From NCBI GenBank assembly GCA_040902885.1, contig JBBDWK010000002.1, positions 62,001-126,000 on the forward strand: a DNA stretch of 64,000 nucleotides. The letters are read 5' to 3'. How positions within the stretch are numbered: the stretch's first letter is position 1; each line of letters starts with the position of its first letter. This DNA comes from JBBDWK01 sp040902885. Its GTDB lineage: Bacteria > Acidobacteriota > Terriglobia > Bryobacterales > Bryobacteraceae. Position numbers and translations under genes: made by a program. The notes beneath the pieces are model-generated. The model was not told where the DNA came from, did not search any database, and saw only the letters and a list, made by a program, of their open reading frames with translations. Positions 33,197 through 42,466 of this stretch are shown in pieces.

Positions 33197-34321
33197 ATGA
33201 GCCATCAACCATTGCGCAGGGAGTTTCTGCTGGGCGCCGCCGCGACGATGACCGCGGGAGCTGCCGAGCGGGAAATTCGCACAGCCTTCATAGGGGTTGG
33301 CAACCGGGGGACGGGTCTAGTCCGCCATGTACTGGCTGAGAAGAACGTGCGGGTGACCGCCATTTGCGACATCGACGCCCAGGCTCGCGACCGCGCGCAG
33401 GGCCTGACGGCGCGCGACAATCCGCGGTCATTCACCGAATACCGGCGCGTGCTCGAATTGAGCGACGTGGACGCCGTGATTGTGGCCACGCCGTGCGATC
33501 TGCACGCCGAAATGGCCGCCGCGTGTCTCGAAGCCGGGAAGTACGTTTACTGCGAGAAGCCCCTGGGCGTGACGCCGGAGCAGGTGGCCCTGGCGCTCGA
33601 GGCGCAGCGGAAATCGAAGGTCTTTCTGCAAATTGGACAGCAGCTCCGCTACTACCCGGGCATCCGGGAGGCCATACGGCAGATCCATCGGGAGCGCGTG
33701 ATCGGGCAGCCGTTTGTCATCAAAGCGCAGCGGCACAGCACGCCGCCAAAACCGGGTACGGAGCGGTCGCGGCCGTCGTGGTATCTGGACGTGAAGCGAT
33801 CCGGGGACCTGATCGTCGAGAACGCGGTACACAATCTGGATGTGTGCAACTGGATTGCGGACAGCCGCCCGGCGAGCGCCTACGGCCACGGTAAGAAGTA
33901 CCTGCCAACGCCGCTGGCCGCGGGAACCGTGATGATGGACGGCTTCAGCGTCGAGTACATCTACGAGAACGACATGCACCTCGATTACAGCCAGCTCTAT
34001 CTGCACCCGCGAGGGCTGAAAGAACTGGCCAATGGGCAGTGGTACCTGGTATTCGGCGACAAGGGAACGTTGAACCTGACGCGCGGCGTATTCTACGACA
34101 TCCATGGCGAAGGGGAGCCGCGGGAGTTGGTTCCGCAGGAAGTGCGCGAACGGAAAGAGAACGCGATGACCGAGTTCTATCGCTGCATCCGCGAGAACTG
34201 CCGGCCGTTCGCCGATATTCGCGTCGGCGCCGTTGCCGCATTGACAGCTATCATGGGGCGCGAGGCGATTTACCGGCGGCGTTCGGTCACGTGGAAAGAG
34301 CTTGGGGTTGCGGTAGAATAA
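33197..34321 (+). CDS. Tat-exported Gfo/Idh/MocA-family oxidoreductase
   Basis: A 374-residue protein from ATG 33197 with Tat motif RREFLLGAAATM. The NAD(P)-binding Rossmann domain has GVGNRGTGLV, ICDIDA, VDAVIVATP and YCEKPLG. The C-terminal domain carries VENAVHNLDVCNW (substrate His) and ends in DIRVGAVAALTAIMGREAIY. Family members oxidise or reduce sugars and inositols; the substrate here is unknown. The divergent TIM-barrel gene and a downstream NHL protein suggest a carbohydrate-degradation locus. Confidence 0.9.
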   Translation: MSHQPLRREFLLGAAATMTAGAAEREIRTAFIGVGNRGTGLVRHVLAEKNVRVTAICDIDAQARDRAQGLTARDNPRSFTEYRRVLELSDVDAVIVATPCDLHAEMAAACLEAGKYVYCEKPLGVTPEQVALALEAQRKSKVFLQIGQQLRYYPGIREAIRQIHRERVIGQPFVIKAQRHSTPPKPGTERSRPSWYLDVKRSGDLIVENAVHNLDVCNWIADSRPASAYGHGKKYLPTPLAAGTVMMDGFSVEYIYENDMHLDYSQLYLHPRGLKELANGQWYLVFGDKGTLNLTRGVFYDIHGEGEPRELVPQEVRERKENAMTEFYRCIRENCRPFADIRVGAVAALTAIMGREAIYRRRSVTWKELGVAVE

Positions 34322-34343
34322 TCGCGCACGGAAAGGAAGAAAC

Positions 34344-35345
34344 ATGCTGACCATGATGCGCAACGTGCTGGCGGGCGCGGCCCTGGCGGCCGGGGCTTTG
34401 TGCGCCCAGGAGATGCAGGGCTGGTTCCCTCACGAGGGCGGCCTGCTCAAGTATCGTGTGAACATCCGGTTCGGGGAGGAGCCGGACACGATGCCCGAGG
34501 GCTGGAAATTCGGGCGCGTCTCGGCCGTGGCCACGGACTCGGCCGGGCAGGTCTACGTCTTCCAGCGCGGCAAGAAGGCCGACCCCATCGTGGTCTTCGA
34601 TCCCAAGGGCAAGTATTTGCGTTCCTGGGGCAAAGGCATGTTCGGGAACCCGCACGGTATGCGCGTGGACCCCGACAACAACGTCTGGGTGACCGACAAC
34701 GGAGACCACCAGGTGATGAAGTTCACCAACGAAGGCCAGTTGCTGCTCACCTTGGGAATCAAGGGTAAGCCGGCCACGGACGAGAAGACTTTCAATCGCC
34801 CCACCGACATCGCCTTCGCGCCCACCGGAGAGGTCTATATATCGGATGGCTACGGCAACTCGCGCGTGGTGAAGTTTTCACGCTCCGGCCAATACCTGAC
34901 GGCCTGGGGAAAGCGCGGGACAGGTCCAGGCGAGTTCAATACACCGCACTCGATTGCCGTGGATTCCAAAGGCTCCGTCTATGTGAGCGACCGTGAGAAC
35001 AATCGCATTCAGGTCTTCGACGCCAAGGGAAAATTCCTGCGTCAGTGGAGTCACCTGGGTGCGACGCAGAACATCTTCATCACGCCCAAGGACGAGATGT
35101 GGATTATCACGCATCGCGACAACATCGAAAACATAACCTATGACACCCTCGCCGGACGCATCATGCGGATCGATCCCGCGACGGGCAAAATCCTGGGCGC
35201 CATGGAGAGTCCGGGTCACTGGATTCACGCCAGCAAAACGCGCGAAATCTTCATCGGAAGCCTGACCGGCAACGTATTCCGGTGGTATCCCGGATGGCTT
35301 ACGCGGGGGCTAGGCGCGGACGAAGGGCTCAAACCGGCCAATTGA
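34344..35345 (+). CDS. Exported NHL-repeat beta-propeller, peptidyl-hydroxyglycine alpha-amidating-lyase-like
   Basis: A 333-residue protein with signal peptide (about 1-22, ending LCAQ). At least four NHL/propeller repeats can be followed: NPHGMRVDPDNNVWVTDNGDHQVMKF, RPTDIAFAPTGEVYISDGYGNSRVVKF, TPHSIAVDSKGSVYVSDRENNRIQVF, and a final KILGAMESPGHWIHASKTREIF. The arrangement resembles the lyase domain of peptide alpha-amidating enzymes. Acidobacterial relatives are usually annotated that way without biochemical proof. It is 22 bp downstream of the oxidoreductase and 22 bp upstream of the TonB receptor. Confidence 0.85.
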   Translation: MLTMMRNVLAGAALAAGALCAQEMQGWFPHEGGLLKYRVNIRFGEEPDTMPEGWKFGRVSAVATDSAGQVYVFQRGKKADPIVVFDPKGKYLRSWGKGMFGNPHGMRVDPDNNVWVTDNGDHQVMKFTNEGQLLLTLGIKGKPATDEKTFNRPTDIAFAPTGEVYISDGYGNSRVVKFSRSGQYLTAWGKRGTGPGEFNTPHSIAVDSKGSVYVSDRENNRIQVFDAKGKFLRQWSHLGATQNIFITPKDEMWIITHRDNIENITYDTLAGRIMRIDPATGKILGAMESPGHWIHASKTREIFIGSLTGNVFRWYPGWLTRGLGADEGLKPAN

Positions 35346-35367
35346 GGCCGCAGCAGGAGCTTCTAAG

Positions 35368-38300
35368 ATGTCTCAAACTCGCTTCGCAGTCGGAAGTCTG
35401 TTGCCTGTGGTGTGCCTGTTCCTGGCGGCCCAGGCTGTCTGGGGGCAGGTAGCCTCGCGTATCGCCGGCACAGTCCGCGACAGCACGGACGCCGTGATGC
35501 AGGGTGTCACGGTCACCGTGGAGGACGTCAATCGAGGCCTCACCTCCACCAACGTAACTAATGAAGCGGGCCGGTACTCGTTTCCCAACATGGTGGTGGG
35601 CACGTACCGGGTAACCGCTGAGTTCGCGGGATTCAAGAAGGCCATCGCAAACCAATTCGAGCTGAACGTGAACCAGTCGGTCGAAGTCGACCTGCAAATG
35701 GAGGTCGGCCAGGTGACCGAGGGAGTGCAGGTGACCGCAGCGGCGCCGCAGTTGCAAACCGCGGACTCGCAGGTGGGCAATCTGATCGACACAAAGAAGA
35801 TCGTGGAGCTTCCCCTGGCGGCCTGGGACTTTATGCAACTGACCCTGATCTCGGCCGGTGTCTCGGAATCGAACGGCAACCGGCGCCACCAAACCGAGCG
35901 GGGAACCTGGATCGGGTCGTTCAGCGTGCATGGTCACAATCCCACGTACAACCAGTACCTCTTCGACGGCATACCCGGCAAAGAGGCGGCCCACCAGACC
36001 AACGTCTTCGCGCCTTCGGTGGATTCGATTCAGGAGATCAAGGTGGAGACGGCCAATTACAGCGCCGAGTTCGGCAGCGAGGCGGGCGGGCATCTTAACG
36101 TGGTGACCCGCTCCGGCACGAACGAATTTCACGGAGCTTTGTTCTCGTTTGTCCGAAACGACTATTGGGACGCCCGCGACAGCTTTGCCGACCGGAAGGC
36201 ACAGTTGAACCGCAATACGTTTGGCGGCACGCTGGGCGGCCCGGTTCGCAAGGACCGCACGCATTTCTTCGTTTCCCAGGAATCGATGCGATTGCGGCAG
36301 GGCTTCACGCAGAACACCACGGTGCCGACGCCGGCCATGCGGGCGGGCGATTACTCCGCTCTGCTGCAAACGGACTCCTCCAGCCGCACTCCCATCGCGC
36401 TTTACGACTGGACTACCAGGCTTCCATTTGCGGGGAATATCATTCCCAGGAGCCGCATGCACCCGCTTCCGGTGCGGTTCGTGGATGAGTTCGTTCCGCT
36501 GCCGATTCGTCCGGGCATCGGCGGCATTCTACCGAACGCCAACTACCAGTCGCTGGAACCGCAGAAGACGCGGACCGACCAGTTCATCACCCGCGTGGAC
36601 CATGTGATCGGCTCCAAGGACCGCGTATACGGCCGCTACACCATCTCCGATACCACCACCATCGGGCCGCCCGTCTGGCCCGCTTTCGGCTACAGTCACG
36701 AATTGCGCGGGCAGCACGCCGTGGCCAACTGGTCGCGCGTTCTCACTCCCACTACGGTCAACGAGTTCCGTGCCGGGTACAGCCGCTTTGTGCAGAACGA
36801 GCTGGTGGAGAGCGCGTTTAAGCGCGACGTATCCGAGGAGCTTGGATTGAGGGGAACCTGCCGCGTTCCGGCCTGCTGGCACGCTCCGTATTTTTCGGTG
36901 CAGGACTTCAGCCTCTTCGGCAATCCCAGCGGACAGACGCTCGGACAAGGCGTTTCCGGCCCTCGCGGATGGAAGGACGAGATCTTCCAGATTCACGAGA
37001 GCCTGCTGGTGATTCGGGGCAAGCATACGTTGCGCGTGGGTTTCACGGGCAACCGCTACCGGGACACCTTCCCGGAGGCGATCCGGCCCGTGGGAGAACA
37101 TCAGTTCAATGGCAGTGGACGGCCGGAGCGGGCTCGCGCGGATTCGCGCTGGCGGATCTTTATCTCGGTCTGCCGCGCCGGATCATCGCCAGCATCGATA
37201 TCTTCGACCCCAACTTCCGGAACAGCCAGGCGATGCCGTGGGTGCAGGACGACTGGAAAGTGACCCGGCGCCTGACGCTCAATCTCGGCCTCCGGTACGA
37301 ATGGATCGGGCGGCTGGCCGCCAACCGGGACAAGATTTCGAACTTCTATCAGTCGGGGCCCGGACAGGCGGGCATTATCACCCCGGCCGACCGCCCACCC
37401 GGCATCGGCCGCGCTCTGCAACGGAACGACAACAACAACTTCGCCCCGCGCGTGGGCTTCGCCTACCAGTTAAACGATAAGACGGTGGCTCGGGGCGCCT
37501 ATGGCGTCTTTTATCAGCGCGTCTCCTCGCAGGCCGCCATCGGCATGTCGTTCAACCCCCCATTCGTGAGGACGGGAGACGTTGTGCTGGGAGTGAACGA
37601 GAACGATATCCGCACGTTCCCGATAGACGACCTGACGCCCGTGGTCAACTTCGTCGCGCCGGGCAGCCGGCCCAGCCTGAGCGGCATCTTCGCGGATGCC
37701 AAGGATGCCTACATCCAGCAGTGGAACTTCTATCTGGAGCGTATGTTGAGGAGCAATCTGGTGCTGAAGGCGGGATATGTCGGCACCAAATCCACGGGTC
37801 TGGAGATTGCACGCAATCCGAATACGCCAGCGCCGGGCCCGGGAGACGTGCAGGGGCGCCGGCCCTTTACAAACCTCAGCTCGGTCCGGCTGTTCAGGTC
37901 GGAAGGATTCGCGAGCTACCACGGCCTGGAAGTGACCGCGGAGCAGCGCTTCTCGGGCGGTGTTTCTTTCAACGGCGCCTATACCTGGTCGCGGACCATC
38001 GATAACCAGGGAACCCAGGATCCGTACAACTACTCACTCGATAAAGGGCTCTCCGGATTTCACCTGGCCCACCGGTTCAGTCTGGCCGGTGTTTGGGAGG
38101 TTCCCTTCGGCCGGGGGCGCCGGTTCGGCTCCGGCTCCCGTGGCGTAGTGAACGCCATTCTGGGAGGATGGCAGGCCAGCGGAATCATGGTGTTTCGCAC
38201 GGGCACGCCCCTTACCATAACCACTCAGGGGGACCTGCTAAATACCGGCGGGGGCTACACACAGGTTCCGAACAAGCTGCGCGACCCCAATCTGGAAAGC

Positions 38301-38609
38301 GGCGACCGCTCCCGCACGCGCTTCTTCGATACCGACGCGTTTGTCCGGCCCGCTCAGTATGAGTTGGGCAATGCGGGACGGAACATTCTGATCGGGCCGG
38401 GAAGCCGCAACCTGGATCTCTCCATCTCCAAGGTCTTCCCAATCACTGAAAAGAGAATGTTGCAGTTCCGCGGGGAAGCCTTCAATGCCACGAATCATCC
38501 GAACTGGGGCAATCCGGGGACGACGCTGGGAACGGCCTCCTTCGGCACGATCACGTCAAACGAGAATCTGCCGCTGGTTCTGCAACTGGGACTGAAGCTG
38601 ATCTACTAA
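35368..38609 (+). pseudogene. TonB-dependent Oar-like receptor, frameshifted near 37112
   Basis: Two overlapping frames together make one receptor of about 1,080 residues. The first (from 35368) has a signal peptide, a carboxypeptidase-regulatory domain (ASRIAGTVRDSTDAVMQGV), a plug (NLIDTKKIVELPL, DGIPGKEAAHQTN, ANYSAEFGSEAGG) and half the barrel, then runs into noise ending at 37263. The second carries on from about 37115 (QWTAGAGSRGFALADLYLGL) to a terminal beta-strand LQLGLKLIY at 38609. The reading moves from HQFNG to QWTAG where one base is missing around 37112-37120. This is either a recent inactivation or an assembly error. Such receptors import or bind large carbohydrates or peptides. 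Confidence 0.85.
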
Positions 38610-38859
38610 AACCTTCGCTATCCCGAATAGAAGCCGGCTCCACGGGAGCGTGTGGGCCGGTTTCGCTATCCGCCACGCCGTCGGCCAAGCGCCGCAACGA
38701 TGGTTCTTCGTGATGATTTTCCACCAGCGGAACATTGCACTCGCAACAATCGCTGCATTGGCGGCACTTCTCGCAGACGTGATTTTCGCAGGCGTCTTTT
38801 GTGCAGGAAGCGCAGATTCGGGTGGAAACTTCTTCACAGATACTGCAGGAAAAACTCAT
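38551..38859 (-). CDS. Small cysteine-rich zinc-binding-like protein
   Basis: A 102-residue protein from ATG 38859 (AAAAGGTTTG ahead). The first 45 residues are dense in cysteine: SFSCSICEEVSTRICASC, CENHVCEKCRQCSDCCEC, giving at least ten Cys and one His that could bind two zinc ions in a B-box- or RING-like way. The second half is Pro/Ser-rich and overlaps the 3' end of the TonB receptor on the other strand by 59 bp. It lies 8 bp after the preceding secreted-protein gene on the same strand, so co-transcription is likely. Function unknown. Confidence 0.6.
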   Translation of the reverse strand: MSFSCSICEEVSTRICASCTKDACENHVCEKCRQCSDCCECNVPLVENHHEEPSLRRLADGVADSETGPHAPVEPASIRDSEGFSRSASVPVAEPAADSRLT

Positions 38860-38867
38860 CAAACCTT

Positions 38868-39443
38868 TTACTTCCTCTCCGGGTTAGTCCGCGGCTTGGC
38901 CTGAGCCGGCTGCCGGGACAAAAATCCCCGGCAACGCTGGGCTTCCTGATCCGCCACTTTGAACTCGTCCTCCTTGAGCGCGGCGAGATCGACGACGTAT
39001 TGCCGGAGCCGCTGCGTGCAGGCCGAGTTTTCCGACACGATGCCGAGCAGCAGGTCGGCCACCGCCGGATTGTGATAATTCCGGACGCCTTCGGAGAGCG
39101 ATCCGAGCCGCGTATTGAGCGCATCCAGCCGGAAGTACATGTCCAGCGCCACGGTCAGTTTTTCGGGCCGGTCGTGCAGCTCCCGTCCGGATTGGGCCAG
39201 AGCCTGGCCCTGATCGCGGCTGATGGTCCACTGCGAGACGTAGGTTTCGGATGCGCCCTTTAAGACCCACTCTTTGGGTTTGAGCTGATCCAGCACGGAA
39301 TCGAGCCGCTTGGTGTAAGCGGCGATCTCTTCGAGCGTCTTGCGAAAGTCCCATTCGGCCGCAACTCCCTGGGCCGGCGCTCGCCCCGGAATGGCCAATG
39401 TGGCGAGCAGAACAATAGCGGCGGATAGCGTGGTGGATCGCAT
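38868..39443 (-). CDS. Exported helical protein of unknown function
   Basis: A 191-residue protein with a signal peptide (about 1-25, ending APAQ). The mature part is mainly helical, with segments TLEEIAAYTKRLDSVLDQL, LKPKEWVLKGASETYVSQW, and VADLLLGIVSENSACTQRLRQYV. The two cysteines (SACTQ, AQRCRG) could pair. No family is recognised. It is a typical acidobacterial secreted protein in a possible operon with the downstream Cys-rich gene. Confidence 0.75.
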   Translation of the reverse strand: MRSTTLSAAIVLLATLAIPGRAPAQGVAAEWDFRKTLEEIAAYTKRLDSVLDQLKPKEWVLKGASETYVSQWTISRDQGQALAQSGRELHDRPEKLTVALDMYFRLDALNTRLGSLSEGVRNYHNPAVADLLLGIVSENSACTQRLRQYVVDLAALKEDEFKVADQEAQRCRGFLSRQPAQAKPRTNPERK

Positions 39444-39593
39444 TTTCTACTCCTTTCAATCTACCACCGGAAGCGGGAAGGGGGGCTTCAGGAGCTTGTT
39501 GGAAACGTTAAAAACCGCTTGCTGCGCGCGCGGCTCGGAATCGTGTCCTCGTGTTTTTCAGCAACTTGTGACCAACCGGGAACATCGTTGACC

Positions 39594-39618
39594 GAGCCGC
39601 GACCGGTAGGGAGCGGTC
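39594..39618. repeat. REP-like element copy 3
   Basis: GAGCCGCGACCGGTAGGGAG and CGGTC; differs from the copies at 15144 and 24562 only in the middle and last base. It lies 13 bp after the FecR-like gene stop. Confidence 0.6.
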
Positions 39619-39630
39619 CCACGCCATGTG

Positions 39631-40437
39631 TTAGTTTGAGGGCGGTGGAGGCGGGGGCGGTGGAGGCGGGGGAGGCGCCTGATCGCTGCCGGTGTCGCCA
39701 GGAAGAGGCGCGGGGCCGGGACCTGGAACACTCCCGCCGCCGGGCGCTGGGGAACCGCCGCCTCTCGGGATTTGGGAGTCGCGGTACATCACTCCGTAAA
39801 GAACGTCGGCGGCCGCGCGGAAGGCGGCCTGGAGTAAGGAGCCGCGGTCCACCGCCTTGGATGCCAGCGGCTGGCGCTTGTACACGCGAATCCATTCGCC
39901 GGCGTTCAGCACACGCGCGTTCCCGCTCGGAAGCAGAGTGTGCTCGACGGCCACTTGCCCCTCGTCGACCACAACCAGTGTCGTGGCGTCGTCGTCTTCC
40001 ACGCTCACGTAAAATACGGTGCCGCGGACCGAGATGACGGCGGTGGGCGTGCGGACACGGTTGAAGTTCGGCCGCCCCCCCAGCCTCTGCACATGCACCT
40101 TGATGCGGCCGATCCAAACCTCCAGGAGATCTTTCCAGTTTCCCGGATTATCCCGGAAGATCAATTTGGAACTGGGGAAGACCTCGAACCGGCTCGTGTC
40201 GGCGAGTTCGAAGATGGCGTAACCGTCCTCGCCGGTGACGATCATCTGGCCGGGCTGCACGGAGTCGCCGCTATGCAGCGCCCATGGGATGTTGTCCTTG
40301 AGGATCGATACCTGTCCGGTAAGTGCCACGACATGCGCGGCCGGACTTACCTGCGCCCAGGCCAAGGAACCGGAAACGAGGAGCAGGGCAAGTGCGTGCG
40401 CGGGCCTTGGATAGCGCTGGAACGGGAAGCCCCTCAT
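39631..40437 (-). CDS. FecR-domain exported protein with polyproline tail
   Basis: A 268-residue protein from ATG 40437 (GGAGG ribosome site, spacing 5; the frame is open further upstream to 40524). Signal peptide about 10-32 (ALALLLVSGSLAWAQ). The FecR-like core (about 35-165) has VVALTGQVSILKDNIPWALHSGDSV, GEDGYAIFELAD, VRTPTAVISVRGTVFYVSVEDD, and VDEGQVAVEH. The C-terminus is low complexity: Gly/Pro-rich, ending in an uninterrupted run of 12 prolines then SN. FecR domains relay signals across the envelope or organise surface proteins. No sigma factor is adjacent, so a regulatory role is not indicated. Confidence 0.85.
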   Translation of the reverse strand: MRGFPFQRYPRPAHALALLLVSGSLAWAQVSPAAHVVALTGQVSILKDNIPWALHSGDSVQPGQMIVTGEDGYAIFELADTSRFEVFPSSKLIFRDNPGNWKDLLEVWIGRIKVHVQRLGGRPNFNRVRTPTAVISVRGTVFYVSVEDDDATTLVVVDEGQVAVEHTLLPSGNARVLNAGEWIRVYKRQPLASKAVDRGSLLQAAFRAAADVLYGVMYRDSQIPRGGGSPAPGGGSVPGPGPAPLPGDTGSDQAPPPPPPPPPPPPSN

Positions 40438-40571
40438 AAGTATCCTCCACAGTCTAGCAACAAAGTTGCTCTGCATGTGTCTACCCGCTGATCTATATTG
40501 CGAGAAACCCCGAGGTTTCAACACTTAAGGAATGGTGGAAGAGTGGCGCTGCGCTAAAATGGAACACGGCG

Positions 40572-42413
40572 ATGTGTCGTAAAAACACATTCAGTACCGT
40601 AATGGCAGCGGCTGCATGCATTGCAGCGGCCCAGTGGCCGGCATCGGCACAGCGGCTGGACTGGCGAAGGATCGGCAACACGTCGGTCGATCTCATGCTG
40701 GCCGCGCCCGCCACCGGTCCGGTTACCGCCGTCTGGTTTTCTCCGGATGGCGCGCGCCTGTATGCCCGCAGCGCGACCGGTCGAACTCTCTTCACCGGCG
40801 ACTTCGACACCTGGACGGAAATCGAGGCGGAAGCCCCGGCGGGACTGGCGCGGTCGACGGTTGGCGGGGAATTCCTCTATCGCCTGGAGTCCGATGTATT
40901 GCGGTCGGACGACGCGGGCCGGTCGTGGCTGAATCTCACGGCGCACGGCGAGGAATCCATCATCGGCCGGGAGCAGCGCAGCATCGCCATTGCGCCGCGC
41001 AACCCCGAGCATGTCGTCGTGGCCAATGATCGAGGCGTTTGGCGCTCCCTGGATGGCGGTCTTTCCTGGACCGGCCTTAACCGCAACCTGCCTAACCTGC
41101 CTGTATGGAAGATTCTCGCTCCGCCTGCCCAAGGCGAGGGTATACGGCTAGTGGTGGACGGCATCGGTCCGGTGGAAGCATGGCCTGGCGGGAGCCGGGA
41201 GTGGCGGCCCACTCGGGATGCGGGATGGGAGCGCGAGATCGCTCAACTCATCGCCTTCTCCTCGGCCCTTGGCGCCACGGTTACAGCAGCGGCCGGCTCG
41301 GGCGACTTCTACTATGCGGGCGACACTTCCGGGCGGTTGTGGACCTCCACGGATCGCGGCGGCGCCTGGAGACTGTCGCGGCCTTTGCCTCCCGCCGCCG
41401 AACCTCGCGCGGTTACGGCGCTCTACGTGGACAGGCAGCAGCCGCGCGTGGCTCTGGCGACTCTTGGGGGGCGTGGCGCTCGCGTGCTGCGCACCGTGAA
41501 CGGCGGACAATTCTGGGACGACCTGACGGCCAATCTTCCGGAGGGACAGGTGCGGGGGATTACGGCGGACCGGACCGCGGGAGCGGTTTACGTGGCCACG
41601 GAGCAGGGTATCTATCTCACTCGGGTGGACCTGGACGCCGCGGGACCGCCGGCGGAGTGGAGGCTGCTGAGCGAGGGCTTACCCAGCCTCGCCGCCGTGG
41701 ATGTGAAGCTCGGTTCCGAGGGCAATCAACTTTATGCGGCGCTGGAAGGTTACGGAGTCTATGCCACCGCCGCGCCGCATCGGGCGACGACCTTGCGCCT
41801 GGTGAACGCCGCCGATTTCAGTTCGCGTCCCGCCGCTCCCGGGTCCGTGGTGAGCGTGCTGGGCGGACGCGTGAACCTCGCACAGGCGGGGATGCTGAAC
41901 TTTCCGGTGCTGGCGTCGTCGGACGAGGAGTCTCAGATCCAGGTGCCGTTTGAAACCCCTATGCGCTCCGTCTCGCTCGCCCTGCAGCTTCCCGAGCGCA
42001 CCGTCACCATTGGGCTGCCCGTGGAAGCGGTCTCGCCGGCGATCTTCGTCGACCGTGAAGGCGTGCCGATGCTGCTTGACGCGGATACGGGCGTATTGCT
42101 GGATGCCGCCACTGGGGCGCGCTCCGGATCGAGAGTTCAGATTCTGGCTACCGGATTGGGAAAGGTTCGTCCCGAGTGGCCGACCGGACTGGCGGCGCCC
42201 CTGGATCGTCCGCCCGAAGTCACCGCATCGGTTCGGGCCTATCTGGACCGGACGCCGGTGGAAGTGACGCGGGCCACGCTGGCGCCGGGATATATCGGCT
42301 TTTACCTGGTGGAAGTGCAGTTGCCGGTGTTGGTGAACGCGGGTCCGGCGGAGATATATCTGGCGGCCGATGGGCAGGAAAGCAACCGCGTGCGGATCTA
42401 TTTGGAGCCTTGA
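40572..42413 (+). CDS. Beta-propeller protein with Solibacter-type C-terminal domain
   Basis: A 613-residue exported protein (signal about 8-27). Residues about 30-400 are BNR/WD-like propeller repeats (AVWFSPDGARLYARSATG, VWRSLDGGLSW, LWTSTDRGGAWRLS, VLRTVNGGQFWDDLTANLP). The last 200 residues start VNAADFSSRPAAPGSVVSVLGG and contain FETPMRSVSLALQLPE, AVSPAIFV and ILATGLGKVRPEWPTG. This is the conserved domain known from Solibacter secreted proteins (TIGR03437-type). The domain is thought to anchor or display proteins on the surface. Ligand and function unknown. Good evidence for the lineage. Confidence 0.9.
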   Translation: MCRKNTFSTVMAAAACIAAAQWPASAQRLDWRRIGNTSVDLMLAAPATGPVTAVWFSPDGARLYARSATGRTLFTGDFDTWTEIEAEAPAGLARSTVGGEFLYRLESDVLRSDDAGRSWLNLTAHGEESIIGREQRSIAIAPRNPEHVVVANDRGVWRSLDGGLSWTGLNRNLPNLPVWKILAPPAQGEGIRLVVDGIGPVEAWPGGSREWRPTRDAGWEREIAQLIAFSSALGATVTAAAGSGDFYYAGDTSGRLWTSTDRGGAWRLSRPLPPAAEPRAVTALYVDRQQPRVALATLGGRGARVLRTVNGGQFWDDLTANLPEGQVRGITADRTAGAVYVATEQGIYLTRVDLDAAGPPAEWRLLSEGLPSLAAVDVKLGSEGNQLYAALEGYGVYATAAPHRATTLRLVNAADFSSRPAAPGSVVSVLGGRVNLAQAGMLNFPVLASSDEESQIQVPFETPMRSVSLALQLPERTVTIGLPVEAVSPAIFVDREGVPMLLDADTGVLLDAATGARSGSRVQILATGLGKVRPEWPTGLAAPLDRPPEVTASVRAYLDRTPVEVTRATLAPGYIGFYLVEVQLPVLVNAGPAEIYLAADGQESNRVRIYLEP

Positions 42414-42466
42414 TCCCCGGGGGTCCGTGTTTGACCCATTCCGGAAGGGACGGTTAAAGTAGAACG

